Assembly (NCBI RefSeq): GCF_029227915.1
Contig: NC_079883.1
Coordinates: 10,478,001 to 10,542,000 of the forward strand
Source: Hydractinia symbiolongicarpus
Taxonomy: Eukaryota > Cnidaria > Hydrozoa > Anthoathecata > Hydractiniidae
Direction of reading: 5' to 3'
DNA length: 64,000 nt
Shown: one piece after another, positions 23,241-38,848 of the stretch
Layout of the letters: each line of letters opens with the position of its first letter
Numbering within the stretch: position 1 is the stretch's first letter
Made by a program: the position numbers and the translations under genes
Notes under the pieces: generated by a model
What the model was told of the DNA's origin: nothing
The model's input: the letters and a program-made list of their open reading frames with translations, nothing else
Database searches by the model: none

Positions 23241-23524
23241 AACTGCGATTTGATTTGTAAGTTAATACAAAAACGTACGAATATTTAACGTAAGTGTTAA
23301 CGAAATAAACTTTACTCGTTTTTTCATCATAAAAATAGGATCGAAATCATGTTTTTTTAACCAATCATAATTAAGTATTAAACAAAAGATTTTTTTTTTA
23401 ACCAATTAAATTGCGTATCGGCGTTTTCGGATCGAATTCGATCCGATTTTTTTACTTATAAACAAAAAGTTTTGACTTGCAGTTTAATGCTTATTTACAA
23501 GTTAAGTAGCAAAAATTTTTAACC

Positions 23525-23929
23525 ATGTCTGACGCAGCAGCTAAAGGAGGAAAACAGGCACCTAAAGTAGCCAAGAAAGGTGAAAAAAGAGCCGGCAAAA
23601 AAGGAGGAAAGATTGGTGGAACTGGTGAAAAGAAACGCAAGAGAAAGAGAAAGGAAAGTTATGCTATTTACATCTACAATGTTTTGAAACAAGTTCACCC
23701 AGATGTCGGAGTTTCAAGCAAAGCTATGAGCATCATGAACTCATTTGTCAACGACATCTTTGAGCGCATTGCTTCCGAAGCTTCGCGTTTGGCTCTTCAA
23801 AACAAAAAGTCGACCATCTCTTCTCGTGAAATTCAAACCGCAGTACGTCTTCTCTTGCCTGGAGAACTTGCAAAACACGCAGTCAGTGAAGGAACAAAAG
23901 CCGTCACAAAATACACAAGCAGCAAGTAA
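23525..23929 (+). CDS. H2B: Histone H2B (unit 5)
   Basis: Same 134 residues. TATA box 23457..23462; stem-loop 23953..23968. Confidence 0.97.
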   Translation: MSDAAAKGGKQAPKVAKKGEKRAGKKGGKIGGTGEKKRKRKRKESYAIYIYNVLKQVHPDVGVSSKAMSIMNSFVNDIFERIASEASRLALQNKKSTISSREIQTAVRLLLPGELAKHAVSEGTKAVTKYTSSK

Positions 23930-24389
23930 ACCAACGTCTACCAAACACAAACGGTCTTTTTTAAGACCACACATCTTTAAAAAAACATTTACTTGGCGTC
24001 ACTACAAGTTAACCGAAGTTAATAAAACTTCTAAATAATGTGCTTAAGAACACTAGCCTACATTTAAAATACTTCCCCATGTGTGTGTGGATTAGCTTCA
24101 CTTTTCATACGTATTATTAGCTGTACTTGCAGAAAAGACAAGTACATTGATCCATGTTATTGCTTACATTTAACTTAACCCAGCTTTTCACGGAAACACT
24201 CCCAGGCAAATTAACCCTACAAAGTATTTCTAAATTTTTTTTGTGTCATATATGACATAGTATCGTATAGCAATAAATGTAACTGTGACAAGACTTTACA
24301 CATTGTGTAATTTGGAAGCGTGCACAAAGTAATGTTTTAAAAGATTTGTGGCTATAAAAATAGCCGTTTTTGTTGAGCAATGACAACGC

Positions 24390-24746
<357 letters not shown>

Positions 24747-25224
24747 TTAACAGAATTCAGACAGCTTTAAAAAGAGGCCATAAAATTACCTACTGCTCGT
24801 GGAAACACCCTAATTAACCAATAGAGTTGCGTCATTACAAAATGTTCCGAACATTTTGTACATTTTTTTAAGTAAAACTGTAGTTTTTTTAAAAATTCGT
24901 GGTCTTAATGTTTCAGTAAGGCAATAAATTTGGCATCGTTGGAATTCGCCAAACCTTCTGCTACTTACTAAAAAAAAAAAAAGTCAAAAGCTTTTGTGTA
25001 TCAGAAGATACAGCCGTTTTCCCGTAGCCAAAAAACACAGATTTTATAAAAATGTTAAAGTAATGAGCGTAATGTCATTATGCAGCCAATCAGAAATTAC
25101 TTTCTTAGCACCAATCAAATGGTTTGTTTTGAACCTTAGCTGTCAATCAATATGAGAAATAAAACTTTGGCGCGATAGTGCATTTTAGACCGTCTTGTGT
25201 ATCCGTACTACATCGACTTCTTAA

Positions 25225-25638
<414 letters not shown>

Positions 25639-25999
25639 GCATCTTACCAAACAAAAAACGGCTATTTTTATAGCCACACATCCATAAAAAATATTACGGC
25701 TAGCTTTTTATATCAAACTTTGTCCTGCTTTCTGTTTAAATTTTATGCTACATAAAAATTTTATGCTACATAAAGTTTGACAATGTTAAAAATATGAAGG
25801 GCAAGAAAAGTAAAAGCAAGAAAATAAGAAATTTAAAAACGAAAATACTTAAACTTAGGGAATCTAATCTTAAATTTACTCTTTTTTAACTGTTTAAGTG
25901 ACTTAAACAAGTTTAACTTTGTACCAAGATAATGTTTTTTTGTAAATGTGTGGCTATAAAAATAGCCGTTTGTTAATGTAATAGCCAGATACACACAAA

Positions 26000-26551
26000 T
26001 TATTTTTTTGCGGTCTTCTTTGCTGCCTTTTTGGGAGTCTTTTTGACCTTCTTTGCTGCAGGTTTTTTAGCAACAGGCTTCTTTGTGGGTTTCTTAGCTG
26101 CTGGTTTCTTAGCCGAGGCTTTCTTTGTGGCAGGCTTCTTTGCTGCTTTCTTTGGCGTGCTCTTCTTTGCTGGCTTCTTTTTTGGTGTACTTTTCTTTGC
26201 AGTAGGCTTCTTTGCCGTTGGCTTTTTTGCTGCGGCCTTTTTCTTAGGTTTTTCTTTTTTTACCTGACCTAGCTTGAATGATCCAGAAGCACCAGTGCCT
26301 TTAGTTTGAATCAAATCGCCTGATGTTACTCCTCGTTTAAGAGCCATTTTCAGATGATGATCTGAGTTTTCAGCAACTTTGTAATTTGCATGAATATATT
26401 TTGTAATAGCTTGGCGAGATGAACCACCGCGTTCCTTTAGGGTAGCGATAGCAGCCTTGATCATGTCCACATATTTAGGGTGATCAGCTGTCTTCTTTGC
26501 AGCAGGTTTCTTCTTGGGTGCGATTTTCTTTGGAGAAGCTGCTTCACTCAT
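26000..26551 (-). CDS. H1: Linker histone H1 (unit 5)
   Basis: Same 183 residues from the inner Met. Stem-loop 25952..25967; E2F-type site 26695..26706; AC box 26716..26722. Confidence 0.94.
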   Translation of the reverse strand: MSEAASPKKIAPKKKPAAKKTADHPKYVDMIKAAIATLKERGGSSRQAITKYIHANYKVAENSDHHLKMALKRGVTSGDLIQTKGTGASGSFKLGQVKKEKPKKKAAAKKPTAKKPTAKKSTPKKKPAKKSTPKKAAKKPATKKASAKKPAAKKPTKKPVAKKPAAKKVKKTPKKAAKKTAKK

Positions 26552-27130
26552 TTTTAATGTTTTCTTACAACAATCCAACGATAAACGATGCTTGTTATCA
26601 CAGTAGAAGTATACTAAACATTACCGTGTAAATGAGATATAATTTAAGACGGTGCGAAGTATGCGGACGTAAAAGTACCACTCCCGGGAATTGATTTGGC
26701 GCGAAAACAGAAATGTGTGTTTCTGTACATCGTATAATGTCCGTTTTGGGTGCCGCGACTATGCGAAAGCATGTTAATTTTTATTTGTAGTACGACGCAA
26801 TAGTCTGCAAGAGAAGCTGCTGGAGTTTGAGGTCTTCAGCATTACATCTAGTCTGTTAATTTGGGCTTCTTCCGCGCTCGTGTTAGGATTTTCATAAAGC
26901 GTTCTTTGGTTTGCGTTGCGTATGTCGGCCTACATCATCGACACGGCCTGTTTCCGGCTATTAGGAGCAATTCATATATTGGGCACTGCGTTTCGACTTT
27001 TTTATTAGACCACAGTAAAAAAATTCACTCACAGAAGTCCCTTTCTTTCATGGCTACAAACACGAAGAATTCTGTCGTAAGTAAAACGAATGCGCAAGCC
27101 AAAATGACGATGGGGCGAAGTCATAAGCAT

Positions 27131-27203
27131 GGCCCTGTGGCCCAATGGATAAGGCATCTGACTACGAATCAGGGGATTCCAGGTTCGACTCCTGGCAGGG
27201 TCG
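27131..27203 (+). tRNA. tRNA-Arg (ACG), unit 5
   Basis: Identical to unit 1; anticodon 27164..27166. Confidence 0.96.
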
Positions 27204-27525
27204 CACTGTCGCATTTCGGCTGCATGGTCTACTGTGTAACGCGCGCGCACGTTCTGGCGTAATGCGTTGATAAACGGAATGTACGCAGACATATTGGAAA
27301 GTAATATCACGCACTTAGTATCGTCGCCTTTGTTAGCATTCATGTAAGTTACCATCCACTCGCTACAGTCGCTCTCCATCCTACGGCTAAATCAACAGCC
27401 GTGATTTTTACTATGTCGCCGTCCATCCGTACGCGGTGACAGTTGTAAGCTTTACAGTAACGTGACATGCTCCACAAGCAGTTACGGTGTGTGGACGATG
27501 CCTATCATGGCAACGCTTGTTCTTT

Positions 27526-27710
27526 ATCGCTTCTCGGCCTAATGGCTAAGATCAAGTGTAGTATCTGTTCTTATCAGTTTAATATCTGGTAGGCCATTCT
27601 CTGAATGGTCAGTATATTAATCTGATTTTTGGCCTTGGGTCATGGAGGTGGATTCATTCACGCCGTGACCACGGGTTGCCTTGGTGTTGCACTATTACCG
27701 ATGGCGGCCC
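27526..27710 (+). ncRNA. U2: U2 snRNA (unit 5)
   Basis: Identical to unit 1. PSE-like element 27472..27480; Sm site 27625..27632. Confidence 0.96.
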
Positions 27711-27838
27711 ACATAAGCAATAAAAGAATAATAGCAGTCCTCTTTCCGACGGCACTCTGCATAGTCTACGGCGGGAACAAAACGCGTACACTGGGGGAGA
27801 ATACAGCCTATGCCCCGCGACACGGCAGTTTATAACAC

Positions 27839-27840
27839 AA
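27839..27840. other. 59-bp deletion junction upstream of U1
   Basis: Bases matching unit 1 4430..4488 are missing between 27839 and 27840, that is U1 -63 to -5. The junction has a 2-bp CA overlap between the two break ends, typical of a short-homology deletion. Confidence 0.9.
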
Positions 27841-27843
27841 CTC

Positions 27844-28008
27844 ATACTTACCTGACGGGGAAGTAAAGACTGATCAATGAGGGTTTTCTTCCAGAGTGAG
27901 GCTCTTGCATTGCACTACGCTTGGGCTGACCTCTGCGATTACTGCAAACGTCAGTAACTCGACCGTACAATTTCTGGTAGTGGGGGCCTGCGTCCGCGCT
28001 CGCCCCCT
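27844..28008 (+). ncRNA. U1: U1 snRNA with promoter deletion (unit 5)
   Basis: The RNA sequence is identical to unit 1, with the Sm site at 27969..27977, but the 59 bp from -63 to -5 are gone, including the PSE-like CCACAAGCA. Only about 4 bp of the normal proximal flank remain, and U2 now ends 133 bp upstream. If the element is a true PSE this copy is likely silent. The 3' box-like motif is still present. Confidence 0.93.
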
Positions 28009-28335
28009 CCTTAAGTCAAAATGAATGAGCTTAGAAAAGTTGCGCGGCCAAATGTCGGTGGTGACTTAAACGCTAAGGTAAAACCTCGCTTGGCTGTTAC
28101 GAAACGTGATTGCGATATAAGTCCTCGGAAGGCGGCGGAATTTTATTTTATTTGCCATTCCGTCAGGGTTATTGGATGATCGGCAATAGATCGAGTTTGT
28201 ATGCATTTGAAAGCTCTTTTTTCTCGTACTATCACCTGAAAATGTCGTAGGAAAATGTCATAGGAAACACTTTCAACAACCGCCACGTTCCTTAATTGTT
28301 ATAACAAGAAATATATCACAGCAAATGAAAATGAA

Positions 28336-28455
28336 AAGCCTACGACACCGGGAGTTCCCAGGCGGTCCCCCATCCAAGTACTATCCCGGCCCGACGATGC
28401 TTAACTTCCGTGATCAGACGAGAACGGGTGTGTTCATCGTGGTATGGCCGTAGAC
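28336..28455 (-). rRNA. 5S: 5S ribosomal RNA (unit 5)
   Basis: 120 nt, identical to unit 1. Confidence 0.97.
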
Positions 28456-28652
28456 ATTAGTAGGTGCAAATACGTGCAATTTATTTTGACGTTGTGATCA
28501 AATTTTTTTATTTAATTTCTTTGAGTTACTTAGGACAAGGCGTATGCATGGATTATCTATTAGACTTTAAGGTTATAGTTTTGTGAAAAAAACAATGTTT
28601 TTTTAAAGATGTGTGGCTATAAAAATAGCCGTTGTTTTCTGAGTGTAGCGGT

Positions 28653-29033
28653 TTACTTCTTCTGTCCTTTGTCGTTCTTCTTTGGGAGTAAGACAGCTTG
28701 AATGTTTGGCAAAACACCACCAGCTGCAATGGTTACACCGCTCAAAAGTTTGTTTAATTCTTCATCATTACGAACAGCCAATTGTAAATGTCTTGGAATA
28801 ATCCTAGCTTTTTTGTTGTCTCTTGCTGCGTTACCAGCCAACTCCAATATCTCAGCAGATAAATATTCCAAGACGGCTGCTAAGTAAACTGGTGCTCCAG
28901 ATCCAATTCGGTTAGCATAGTGCCCTCTACGAAGGAATCTATGCACTCTACCGACTGGAAATTGAAGTCCAGCTCTTGAGGATCTTGTCTTGGCTTTAGC
29001 CTTAGCTTTTCCACCTTTTCCACGTCCAGACAT
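28653..29033 (-). CDS. H2A: Histone H2A (unit 5)
   Basis: Same 126 residues. Stem-loop 28615..28630; divergent from H2B at 29318. Confidence 0.97.
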   Translation of the reverse strand: MSGRGKGGKAKAKAKTRSSRAGLQFPVGRVHRFLRRGHYANRIGSGAPVYLAAVLEYLSAEILELAGNAARDNKKARIIPRHLQLAVRNDEELNKLLSGVTIAAGGVLPNIQAVLLPKKNDKGQKK

Positions 29034-29317
29034 AACTGCGATTTGATTTGTAAGTTAATACAAAAACGTACGAATATTTAACGTAAGTGTTAACGAAATA
29101 AACTTTACTCGTTTTTTCATCATAAAAATAGGATCGAAATCATGTTTTTTTAACCAATCATAATTAAGTATTAAACAAAAGATTTTTTTTTTAACCAATT
29201 AAATTGCGTATCGGCGTTTTCGGATCGAATTCGATCCGATTTTTTTACTTATAAACAAAAAGTTTTGACTTGCAGTTTAATGCTTATTTACAAGTTAAGT
29301 AGCAAAAATTTTTAACC

Positions 29318-29722
29318 ATGTCTGACGCAGCAGCTAAAGGAGGAAAACAGGCACCTAAAGTAGCCAAGAAAGGTGAAAAAAGAGCCGGCAAAAAAGGAGG
29401 AAAGATTGGTGGAACTGGTGAAAAGAAACGCAAGAGAAAGAGAAAGGAAAGTTATGCTATTTACATCTACAATGTTTTGAAACAAGTTCACCCAGATGTC
29501 GGAGTTTCAAGCAAAGCTATGAGCATCATGAACTCATTTGTCAACGACATCTTTGAGCGCATTGCTTCCGAAGCTTCGCGTTTGGCTCTTCAAAACAAAA
29601 AGTCGACCATCTCTTCTCGTGAAATTCAAACCGCAGTACGTCTTCTCTTGCCTGGAGAACTTGCAAAACACGCAGTCAGTGAAGGAACAAAAGCCGTCAC
29701 AAAATACACAAGCAGCAAGTAA
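29318..29722 (+). CDS. H2B: Histone H2B (unit 6)
   Basis: Same 134 residues. TATA box 29250..29255; stem-loop 29746..29761. Confidence 0.97.
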   Translation: MSDAAAKGGKQAPKVAKKGEKRAGKKGGKIGGTGEKKRKRKRKESYAIYIYNVLKQVHPDVGVSSKAMSIMNSFVNDIFERIASEASRLALQNKKSTISSREIQTAVRLLLPGELAKHAVSEGTKAVTKYTSSK

Positions 29723-30182
29723 ACCAACGTCTACCAAACACAAACGGTCTTTTTTAAGACCACACATCTTTAAAAAAACATTTACTTGGCGTCACTACAA
29801 GTTAACCGAAGTTAATAAAACTTCTAAATAATGTGCTTAAGAACACTAGCCTACATTTAAAATACTTCCCCATGTGTGTGTGGATTAGCTTCACTTTTCA
29901 TACGTATTATTAGCTGTACTTGCAGAAAAGACAAGTACATTGATCCATGTTATTGCTTACATTTAACTTAACCCAGCTTTTCACGGAAACACTCCCAGGC
30001 AAATTAACCCTACAAAGTATTTCTAAATTTTTTTTGTGTCATATATGACATAGTATCGTATAGCAATAAATGTAACTGTGACAAGACTTTACACATTGTG
30101 TAATTTGGAAGCGTGCACAAAGTAATGTTTTAAAAGATTTGTGGCTATAAAAATAGCCGTTTTTGTTGAGCAATGACAACGC

Positions 30183-30539
<357 letters not shown>

Positions 30540-31017
30540 TTAACAGAATTCAGACAGCTTTAAAAAGAGGCCATAAAATTACCTACTGCTCGTGGAAACA
30601 CCCTAATTAACCAATAGAGTTGCGTCATTACAAAATGTTCCGAACATTTTGTACATTTTTTTAAGTAAAACTGTAGTTTTTTTAAAAATTCGTGGTCTTA
30701 ATGTTTCAGTAAGGCAATAAATTTGGCATCGTTGGAATTCGCCAAACCTTCTGCTACTTACTAAAAAAAAAAAAAGTCAAAAGCTTTTGTGTATCAGAAG
30801 ATACAGCCGTTTTCCCGTAGCCAAAAAACACAGATTTTATAAAAATGTTAAAGTAATGAGCGTAATGTCATTATGCAGCCAATCAGAAATTACTTTCTTA
30901 GCACCAATCAAATGGTTTGTTTTGAACCTTAGCTGTCAATCAATATGAGAAATAAAACTTTGGCGCGATAGTGCATTTTAGACCGTCTTGTGTATCCGTA
31001 CTACATCGACTTCTTAA

Positions 31018-31431
<414 letters not shown>

Positions 31432-31792
31432 GCATCTTACCAAACAAAAAACGGCTATTTTTATAGCCACACATCCATAAAAAATATTACGGCTAGCTTT
31501 TTATATCAAACTTTGTCCTGCTTTCTGTTTAAATTTTATGCTACATAAAAATTTTATGCTACATAAAGTTTGACAATGTTAAAAATATGAAGGGCAAGAA
31601 AAGTAAAAGCAAGAAAATAAGAAATTTAAAAACGAAAATACTTAAACTTAGGGAATCTAATCTTAAATTTACTCTTTTTTAACTGTTTAAGTGACTTAAA
31701 CAAGTTTAACTTTGTACCAAGATAATGTTTTTTTGTAAATGTGTGGCTATAAAAATAGCCGTTTGTTAATGTAATAGCCAGATACACACAAA

Positions 31793-32344
31793 TTATTTTT
31801 TTGCGGTCTTCTTTGCTGCCTTTTTGGGAGTCTTTTTGACCTTCTTTGCTGCAGGTTTTTTAGCAACAGGCTTCTTTGTGGGTTTCTTAGCTGCTGGTTT
31901 CTTAGCCGAGGCTTTCTTTGTGGCAGGCTTCTTTGCTGCTTTCTTTGGCGTGCTCTTCTTTGCTGGCTTCTTTTTTGGTGTACTTTTCTTTGCAGTAGGC
32001 TTCTTTGCCGTTGGCTTTTTTGCTGCGGCCTTTTTCTTAGGTTTTTCTTTTTTTACCTGACCTAGCTTGAATGATCCAGAAGCACCAGTGCCTTTAGTTT
32101 GAATCAAATCGCCTGATGTTACTCCTCGTTTAAGAGCCATTTTCAGATGATGATCTGAGTTTTCAGCAACTTTGTAATTTGCATGAATATATTTTGTAAT
32201 AGCTTGGCGAGATGAACCACCGCGTTCCTTTAGGGTAGCGATAGCAGCCTTGATCATGTCCACATATTTAGGGTGATCAGCTGTCTTCTTTGCAGCAGGT
32301 TTCTTCTTGGGTGCGATTTTCTTTGGAGAAGCTGCTTCACTCAT
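31793..32344 (-). CDS. H1: Linker histone H1 (unit 6)
   Basis: Same 183 residues from the inner Met. Stem-loop 31745..31760; E2F-type site 32488..32499; AC box 32509..32515. Confidence 0.94.
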   Translation of the reverse strand: MSEAASPKKIAPKKKPAAKKTADHPKYVDMIKAAIATLKERGGSSRQAITKYIHANYKVAENSDHHLKMALKRGVTSGDLIQTKGTGASGSFKLGQVKKEKPKKKAAAKKPTAKKPTAKKSTPKKKPAKKSTPKKAAKKPATKKASAKKPAAKKPTKKPVAKKPAAKKVKKTPKKAAKKTAKK

Positions 32345-32923
32345 TTTTAATGTTTTCTTACAACAATCCAACGATAAACGATGCTTGTTATCACAGTAGA
32401 AGTATACTAAACATTACCGTGTAAATGAGATATAATTTAAGACGGTGCGAAGTATGCGGACGTAAAAGTACCACTCCCGGGAATTGATTTGGCGCGAAAA
32501 CAGAAATGTGTGTTTCTGTACATCGTATAATGTCCGTTTTGGGTGCCGCGACTATGCGAAAGCATGTTAATTTTTATTTGTAGTACGACGCAATAGTCTG
32601 CAAGAGAAGCTGCTGGAGTTTGAGGTCTTCAGCATTACATCTAGTCTGTTAATTTGGGCTTCTTCCGCGCTCGTGTTAGGATTTTCATAAAGCGTTCTTT
32701 GGTTTGCGTTGCGTATGTCGGCCTACATCATCGACACGGCCTGTTTCCGGCTATTAGGAGCAATTCATATATTGGGCACTGCGTTTCGACTTTTTTATTA
32801 GACCACAGTAAAAAAATTCACTCACAGAAGTCCCTTTCTTTCATGGCTACAAACACGAAGAATTCTGTCGTAAGTAAAACGAATGCGCAAGCCAAAATGA
32901 CGATGGGGCGAAGTCATAAGCAT

Positions 32924-32996
32924 GGCCCTGTGGCCCAATGGATAAGGCATCTGACTACGAATCAGGGGATTCCAGGTTCGACTCCTGGCAGGGTCG
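32924..32996 (+). tRNA. tRNA-Arg (ACG), unit 6
   Basis: Identical to unit 1; anticodon 32957..32959. Confidence 0.96.
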
Positions 32997-33318
32997 CACT
33001 GTCGCATTTCGGCTGCATGGTCTACTGTGTAACGCGCGCGCACGTTCTGGCGTAATGCGTTGATAAACGGAATGTACGCAGACATATTGGAAAGTAATAT
33101 CACGCACTTAGTATCGTCGCCTTTGTTAGCATTCATGTAAGTTACCATCCACTCGCTACAGTCGCTCTCCATCCTACGGCTAAATCAACAGCCGTGATTT
33201 TTACTATGTCGCCGTCCATCCGTACGCGGTGACAGTTGTAAGCTTTACAGTAACGTGACATGCTCCACAAGCAGTTACGGTGTGTGGACGATGCCTATCA
33301 TGGCAACGCTTGTTCTTT

Positions 33319-33503
33319 ATCGCTTCTCGGCCTAATGGCTAAGATCAAGTGTAGTATCTGTTCTTATCAGTTTAATATCTGGTAGGCCATTCTCTGAATG
33401 GTCAGTATATTAATCTGATTTTTGGCCTTGGGTCATGGAGGTGGATTCATTCACGCCGTGACCACGGGTTGCCTTGGTGTTGCACTATTACCGATGGCGG
33501 CCC
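33319..33503 (+). ncRNA. U2: U2 snRNA (unit 6)
   Basis: Identical to unit 1. PSE-like element 33265..33273; Sm site 33418..33425. Confidence 0.96.
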
Positions 33504-33695
33504 ACATAAGCAATAAAAGAATAATAGCAGTCCTCTTTCCGACGGCACTCTGCATAGTCTACGGCGGGAACAAAACGCGTACACTGGGGGAGAATACAGC
33601 CTATGCCCCGCGACACGGCAGTTTATAACACACTCAAGCCACAAGCATTAACAAACTTTGAAGGGTACCCTCATGCTACGGTGCAGTTCCAACTC

Positions 33696-33860
33696 ATACT
33701 TACCTGACGGGGAAGTAAAGACTGATCAATGAGGGTTTTCTTCCAGAGTGAGGCTCTTGCATTGCACTACGCTTGGGCTGACCTCTGCGATTACTGCAAA
33801 CGTCAGTAACTCGACCGTACAATTTCTGGTAGTGGGGGCCTGCGTCCGCGCTCGCCCCCT
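33696..33860 (+). ncRNA. U1: U1 snRNA (unit 6)
   Basis: Identical to unit 1. PSE-like element 33639..33647; Sm site 33821..33829. Confidence 0.96.
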
Positions 33861-34187
33861 CCTTAAGTCAAAATGAATGAGCTTAGAAAAGTTGCGCGGC
33901 CAAATGTCGGTGGTGACTTAAACGCTAAGGTAAAACCTCGCTTGGCTGTTACGAAACGTGATTGCGATATAAGTCCTCGGAAGGCGGCGGAATTTTATTT
34001 TATTTGCCATTCCGTCAGGGTTATTGGATGATCGGCAATAGATCGAGTTTGTATGCATTTGAAAGCTCTTTTTTCTCGTACTATCACCTGAAAATGTCGT
34101 AGGAAAATGTCATAGGAAACACTTTCAACAACCGCCACGTTCCTTAATTGTTATAACAAGAAATATATCACAGCAAATGAAAATGAA

Positions 34188-34307
34188 AAGCCTACGACAC
34201 CGGGAGTTCCCAGGCGGTCCCCCATCCAAGTACTATCCCGGCCCGACGATGCTTAACTTCCGTGATCAGACGAGAACGGGTGTGTTCATCGTGGTATGGC
34301 CGTAGAC
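34188..34307 (-). rRNA. 5S: 5S ribosomal RNA (unit 6)
   Basis: 120 nt, identical to unit 1. Confidence 0.97.
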
Positions 34308-34504
34308 ATTAGTAGGTGCAAATACGTGCAATTTATTTTGACGTTGTGATCAAATTTTTTTATTTAATTTCTTTGAGTTACTTAGGACAAGGCGTATGCA
34401 TGGATTATCTATTAGACTTTAAGGTTATAGTTTTGTGAAAAAAACAATGTTTTTTTAAAGATGTGTGGCTATAAAAATAGCCGTTGTTTTCTGAGTGTAG
34501 CGGT

Positions 34505-34885
34505 TTACTTCTTCTGTCCTTTGTCGTTCTTCTTTGGGAGTAAGACAGCTTGAATGTTTGGCAAAACACCACCAGCTGCAATGGTTACACCGCTCAAAAG
34601 TTTGTTTAATTCTTCATCATTACGAACAGCCAATTGTAAATGTCTTGGAATAATCCTAGCTTTTTTGTTGTCTCTTGCTGCGTTACCAGCCAACTCCAAT
34701 ATCTCAGCAGATAAATATTCCAAGACGGCTGCTAAGTAAACTGGTGCTCCAGATCCAATTCGGTTAGCATAGTGCCCTCTACGAAGGAATCTATGCACTC
34801 TACCGACTGGAAATTGAAGTCCAGCTCTTGAGGATCTTGTCTTGGCTTTAGCCTTAGCTTTTCCACCTTTTCCACGTCCAGACAT
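34505..34885 (-). CDS. H2A: Histone H2A (unit 6)
   Basis: Same 126 residues. Stem-loop 34467..34482; divergent from H2B at 35170. Confidence 0.97.
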   Translation of the reverse strand: MSGRGKGGKAKAKAKTRSSRAGLQFPVGRVHRFLRRGHYANRIGSGAPVYLAAVLEYLSAEILELAGNAARDNKKARIIPRHLQLAVRNDEELNKLLSGVTIAAGGVLPNIQAVLLPKKNDKGQKK

Positions 34886-35169
34886 AACTGCGATTTGATT
34901 TGTAAGTTAATACAAAAACGTACGAATATTTAACGTAAGTGTTAACGAAATAAACTTTACTCGTTTTTTCATCATAAAAATAGGATCGAAATCATGTTTT
35001 TTTAACCAATCATAATTAAGTATTAAACAAAAGATTTTTTTTTTAACCAATTAAATTGCGTATCGGCGTTTTCGGATCGAATTCGATCCGATTTTTTTAC
35101 TTATAAACAAAAAGTTTTGACTTGCAGTTTAATGCTTATTTACAAGTTAAGTAGCAAAAATTTTTAACC

Positions 35170-35574
35170 ATGTCTGACGCAGCAGCTAAAGGAGGAAAAC
35201 AGGCACCTAAAGTAGCCAAGAAAGGTGAAAAAAGAGCCGGCAAAAAAGGAGGAAAGATTGGTGGAACTGGTGAAAAGAAACGCAAGAGAAAGAGAAAGGA
35301 AAGTTATGCTATTTACATCTACAATGTTTTGAAACAAGTTCACCCAGATGTCGGAGTTTCAAGCAAAGCTATGAGCATCATGAACTCATTTGTCAACGAC
35401 ATCTTTGAGCGCATTGCTTCCGAAGCTTCGCGTTTGGCTCTTCAAAACAAAAAGTCGACCATCTCTTCTCGTGAAATTCAAACCGCAGTACGTCTTCTCT
35501 TGCCTGGAGAACTTGCAAAACACGCAGTCAGTGAAGGAACAAAAGCCGTCACAAAATACACAAGCAGCAAGTAA
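35170..35574 (+). CDS. H2B: Histone H2B (unit 7)
   Basis: Same 134 residues. TATA box 35102..35107; stem-loop 35598..35613. Confidence 0.97.
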   Translation: MSDAAAKGGKQAPKVAKKGEKRAGKKGGKIGGTGEKKRKRKRKESYAIYIYNVLKQVHPDVGVSSKAMSIMNSFVNDIFERIASEASRLALQNKKSTISSREIQTAVRLLLPGELAKHAVSEGTKAVTKYTSSK

Positions 35575-36034
35575 ACCAACGTCTACCAAACACAAACGGT
35601 CTTTTTTAAGACCACACATCTTTAAAAAAACATTTACTTGGCGTCACTACAAGTTAACCGAAGTTAATAAAACTTCTAAATAATGTGCTTAAGAACACTA
35701 GCCTACATTTAAAATACTTCCCCATGTGTGTGTGGATTAGCTTCACTTTTCATACGTATTATTAGCTGTACTTGCAGAAAAGACAAGTACATTGATCCAT
35801 GTTATTGCTTACATTTAACTTAACCCAGCTTTTCACGGAAACACTCCCAGGCAAATTAACCCTACAAAGTATTTCTAAATTTTTTTTGTGTCATATATGA
35901 CATAGTATCGTATAGCAATAAATGTAACTGTGACAAGACTTTACACATTGTGTAATTTGGAAGCGATCACAAAGTAATGTTTTAAAAGATTTGTGGCTAT
36001 AAAAATAGCCGTTTTTGTTGAGCAATGACAACGC

Positions 36035-36391
<357 letters not shown>

Positions 36392-36869
36392 TTAACAGAA
36401 TTCAGACAGCTTTAAAAAGAGGCCATAAAATTACCTACTGCTCGTGGAAACACCCTAATTAACCAATAGAGTTGCGTCATTACAAAATGTTCCGAACATT
36501 TTGTACATTTTTTTAAGTAAAACTGTAGTTTTTTTAAAAATTCGTGGTCTTAATGTTTCAGTAAGGCAATAAATTTGGCATCGTTGGAATTCGCCAAACC
36601 TTCTGCTACTTACTAAAAAAAAAAAAAGTCAAAAGCTTTTGTGTATCAGAAGATACAGCCGTTTTCCCGTAGCCAAAAAACACAGATTTTATAAAAATGT
36701 TAAAGTAATGAGCGTAATGTCATTATGCAGCCAATCAGAAATTACTTTCTTAGCACCAATCAAATGGTTTGTTTTGAACCTTAGCTGTCAATCAATATGA
36801 GAAATAAAACTTTGGCGCGATAGTGCATTTTAGACCGTCTTGTGTATCCGTACTACATCGACTTCTTAA

Positions 36870-37283
<414 letters not shown>

Positions 37284-37644
37284 GCATCTTACCAAACAAA
37301 AAACGGCTATTTTTATAGCCACACATCCATAAAAAATATTACGGCTAGCTTTTTATATCAAACTTTGTCCTGCTTTCTGTTTAAATTTTATGCTACATAA
37401 AAATTTTATGCTACATAAAGTTTGACAATGTTAAAAATATGAAGGGCAAGAAAAGTAAAAGCAAGAAAATAAGAAATTTAAAAACGAAAATACTTAAACT
37501 TAGGGAATCTAATCTTAAATTTACTCTTTTTTAACTGTTTAAGTGACTTAAACAAGTTTAACTTTGTACCAAGATAATGTTTTTTTGTAAATGTGTGGCT
37601 ATAAAAATAGCCGTTTGTTAATGTAATAGCCAGATACACACAAA

Positions 37645-38196
37645 TTATTTTTTTGCGGTCTTCTTTGCTGCCTTTTTGGGAGTCTTTTTGACCTTCTTTG
37701 CTGCAGGTTTTTTAGCAACAGGCTTCTTTGTGGGTTTCTTAGCTGCTGGTTTCTTAGCCGAGGCTTTCTTTGTGGCAGGCTTCTTTGCTGCTTTCTTTGG
37801 CGTGCTCTTCTTTGCTGGCTTCTTTTTTGGTGTACTTTTCTTTGCAGTAGGCTTCTTTGCCGTTGGCTTTTTTGCTGCGGCCTTTTTCTTAGGTTTTTCT
37901 TTTTTTACCTGACCTAGCTTGAATGATCCAGAAGCACCAGTGCCTTTAGTTTGAATCAAATCGCCTGATGTTACTCCTCGTTTAAGAGCCATTTTCAGAT
38001 GATGATCTGAGTTTTCAGCAACTTTGTAATTTGCATGAATATATTTTGTAATAGCTTGGCGAGATGAACCACCGCGTTCCTTTAGGGTAGCGATAGCAGC
38101 CTTGATCATGTCCACATATTTAGGGTGATCAGCTGTCTTCTTTGCAGCAGGTTTCTTCTTGGGTGCGATTTTCTTTGGAGAAGCTGCTTCACTCAT
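37645..38196 (-). CDS. H1: Linker histone H1 (unit 7)
   Basis: Same 183 residues from the inner Met. Stem-loop 37597..37612; E2F-type site 38340..38351; AC box 38361..38367. Confidence 0.94.
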   Translation of the reverse strand: MSEAASPKKIAPKKKPAAKKTADHPKYVDMIKAAIATLKERGGSSRQAITKYIHANYKVAENSDHHLKMALKRGVTSGDLIQTKGTGASGSFKLGQVKKEKPKKKAAAKKPTAKKPTAKKSTPKKKPAKKSTPKKAAKKPATKKASAKKPAAKKPTKKPVAKKPAAKKVKKTPKKAAKKTAKK

Positions 38197-38775
38197 TTTT
38201 AATGTTTTCTTACAACAATCCAACGATAAACGATGCTTGTTATCACAGTAGAAGTATACTAAACATTACCGTGTAAATGAGATATAATTTAAGACGGTGC
38301 GAAGTATGCGGACGTAAAAGTACCACTCCCGGGAATTGATTTGGCGCGAAAACAGAAATGTGTGTTTCTGTACATCGTATAATGTCCGTTTTGGGTGCCG
38401 CGACTATGCGAAAGCATGTTAATTTTTATTTGTAGTACGACGCAATAGTCTGCAAGAGAAGCTGCTGGAGTTTGAGGTCTTCAGCATTACATCTAGTCTG
38501 TTAATTTGGGCTTCTTCCGCGCTCGTGTTAGGATTTTCATAAAGCGTTCTTTGGTTTGCGTTGCGTATGTCGGCCTACATCATCGACACGGCCTGTTTCC
38601 GGCTATTAGGAGCAATTCATATATTGGGCACTGCGTTTCGACTTTTTTATTAGACCACAGTAAAAAAATTCACTCACAGAAGTCCCTTTCTTTCATGGCT
38701 ACAAACACGAAGAATTCTGTCGTAAGTAAAACGAATGCGCAAGCCAAAATGACGATGGGGCGAAGTCATAAGCAT

Positions 38776-38848
38776 GGCCCTGTGGCCCAATGGATAAGGC
38801 ATCTGACTACGAATCAGGGGATTCCAGGTTCGACTCCTGGCAGGGTCG
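38776..38848 (+). tRNA. tRNA-Arg (ACG), unit 7
   Basis: Identical to unit 1; anticodon 38809..38811. Confidence 0.96.
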
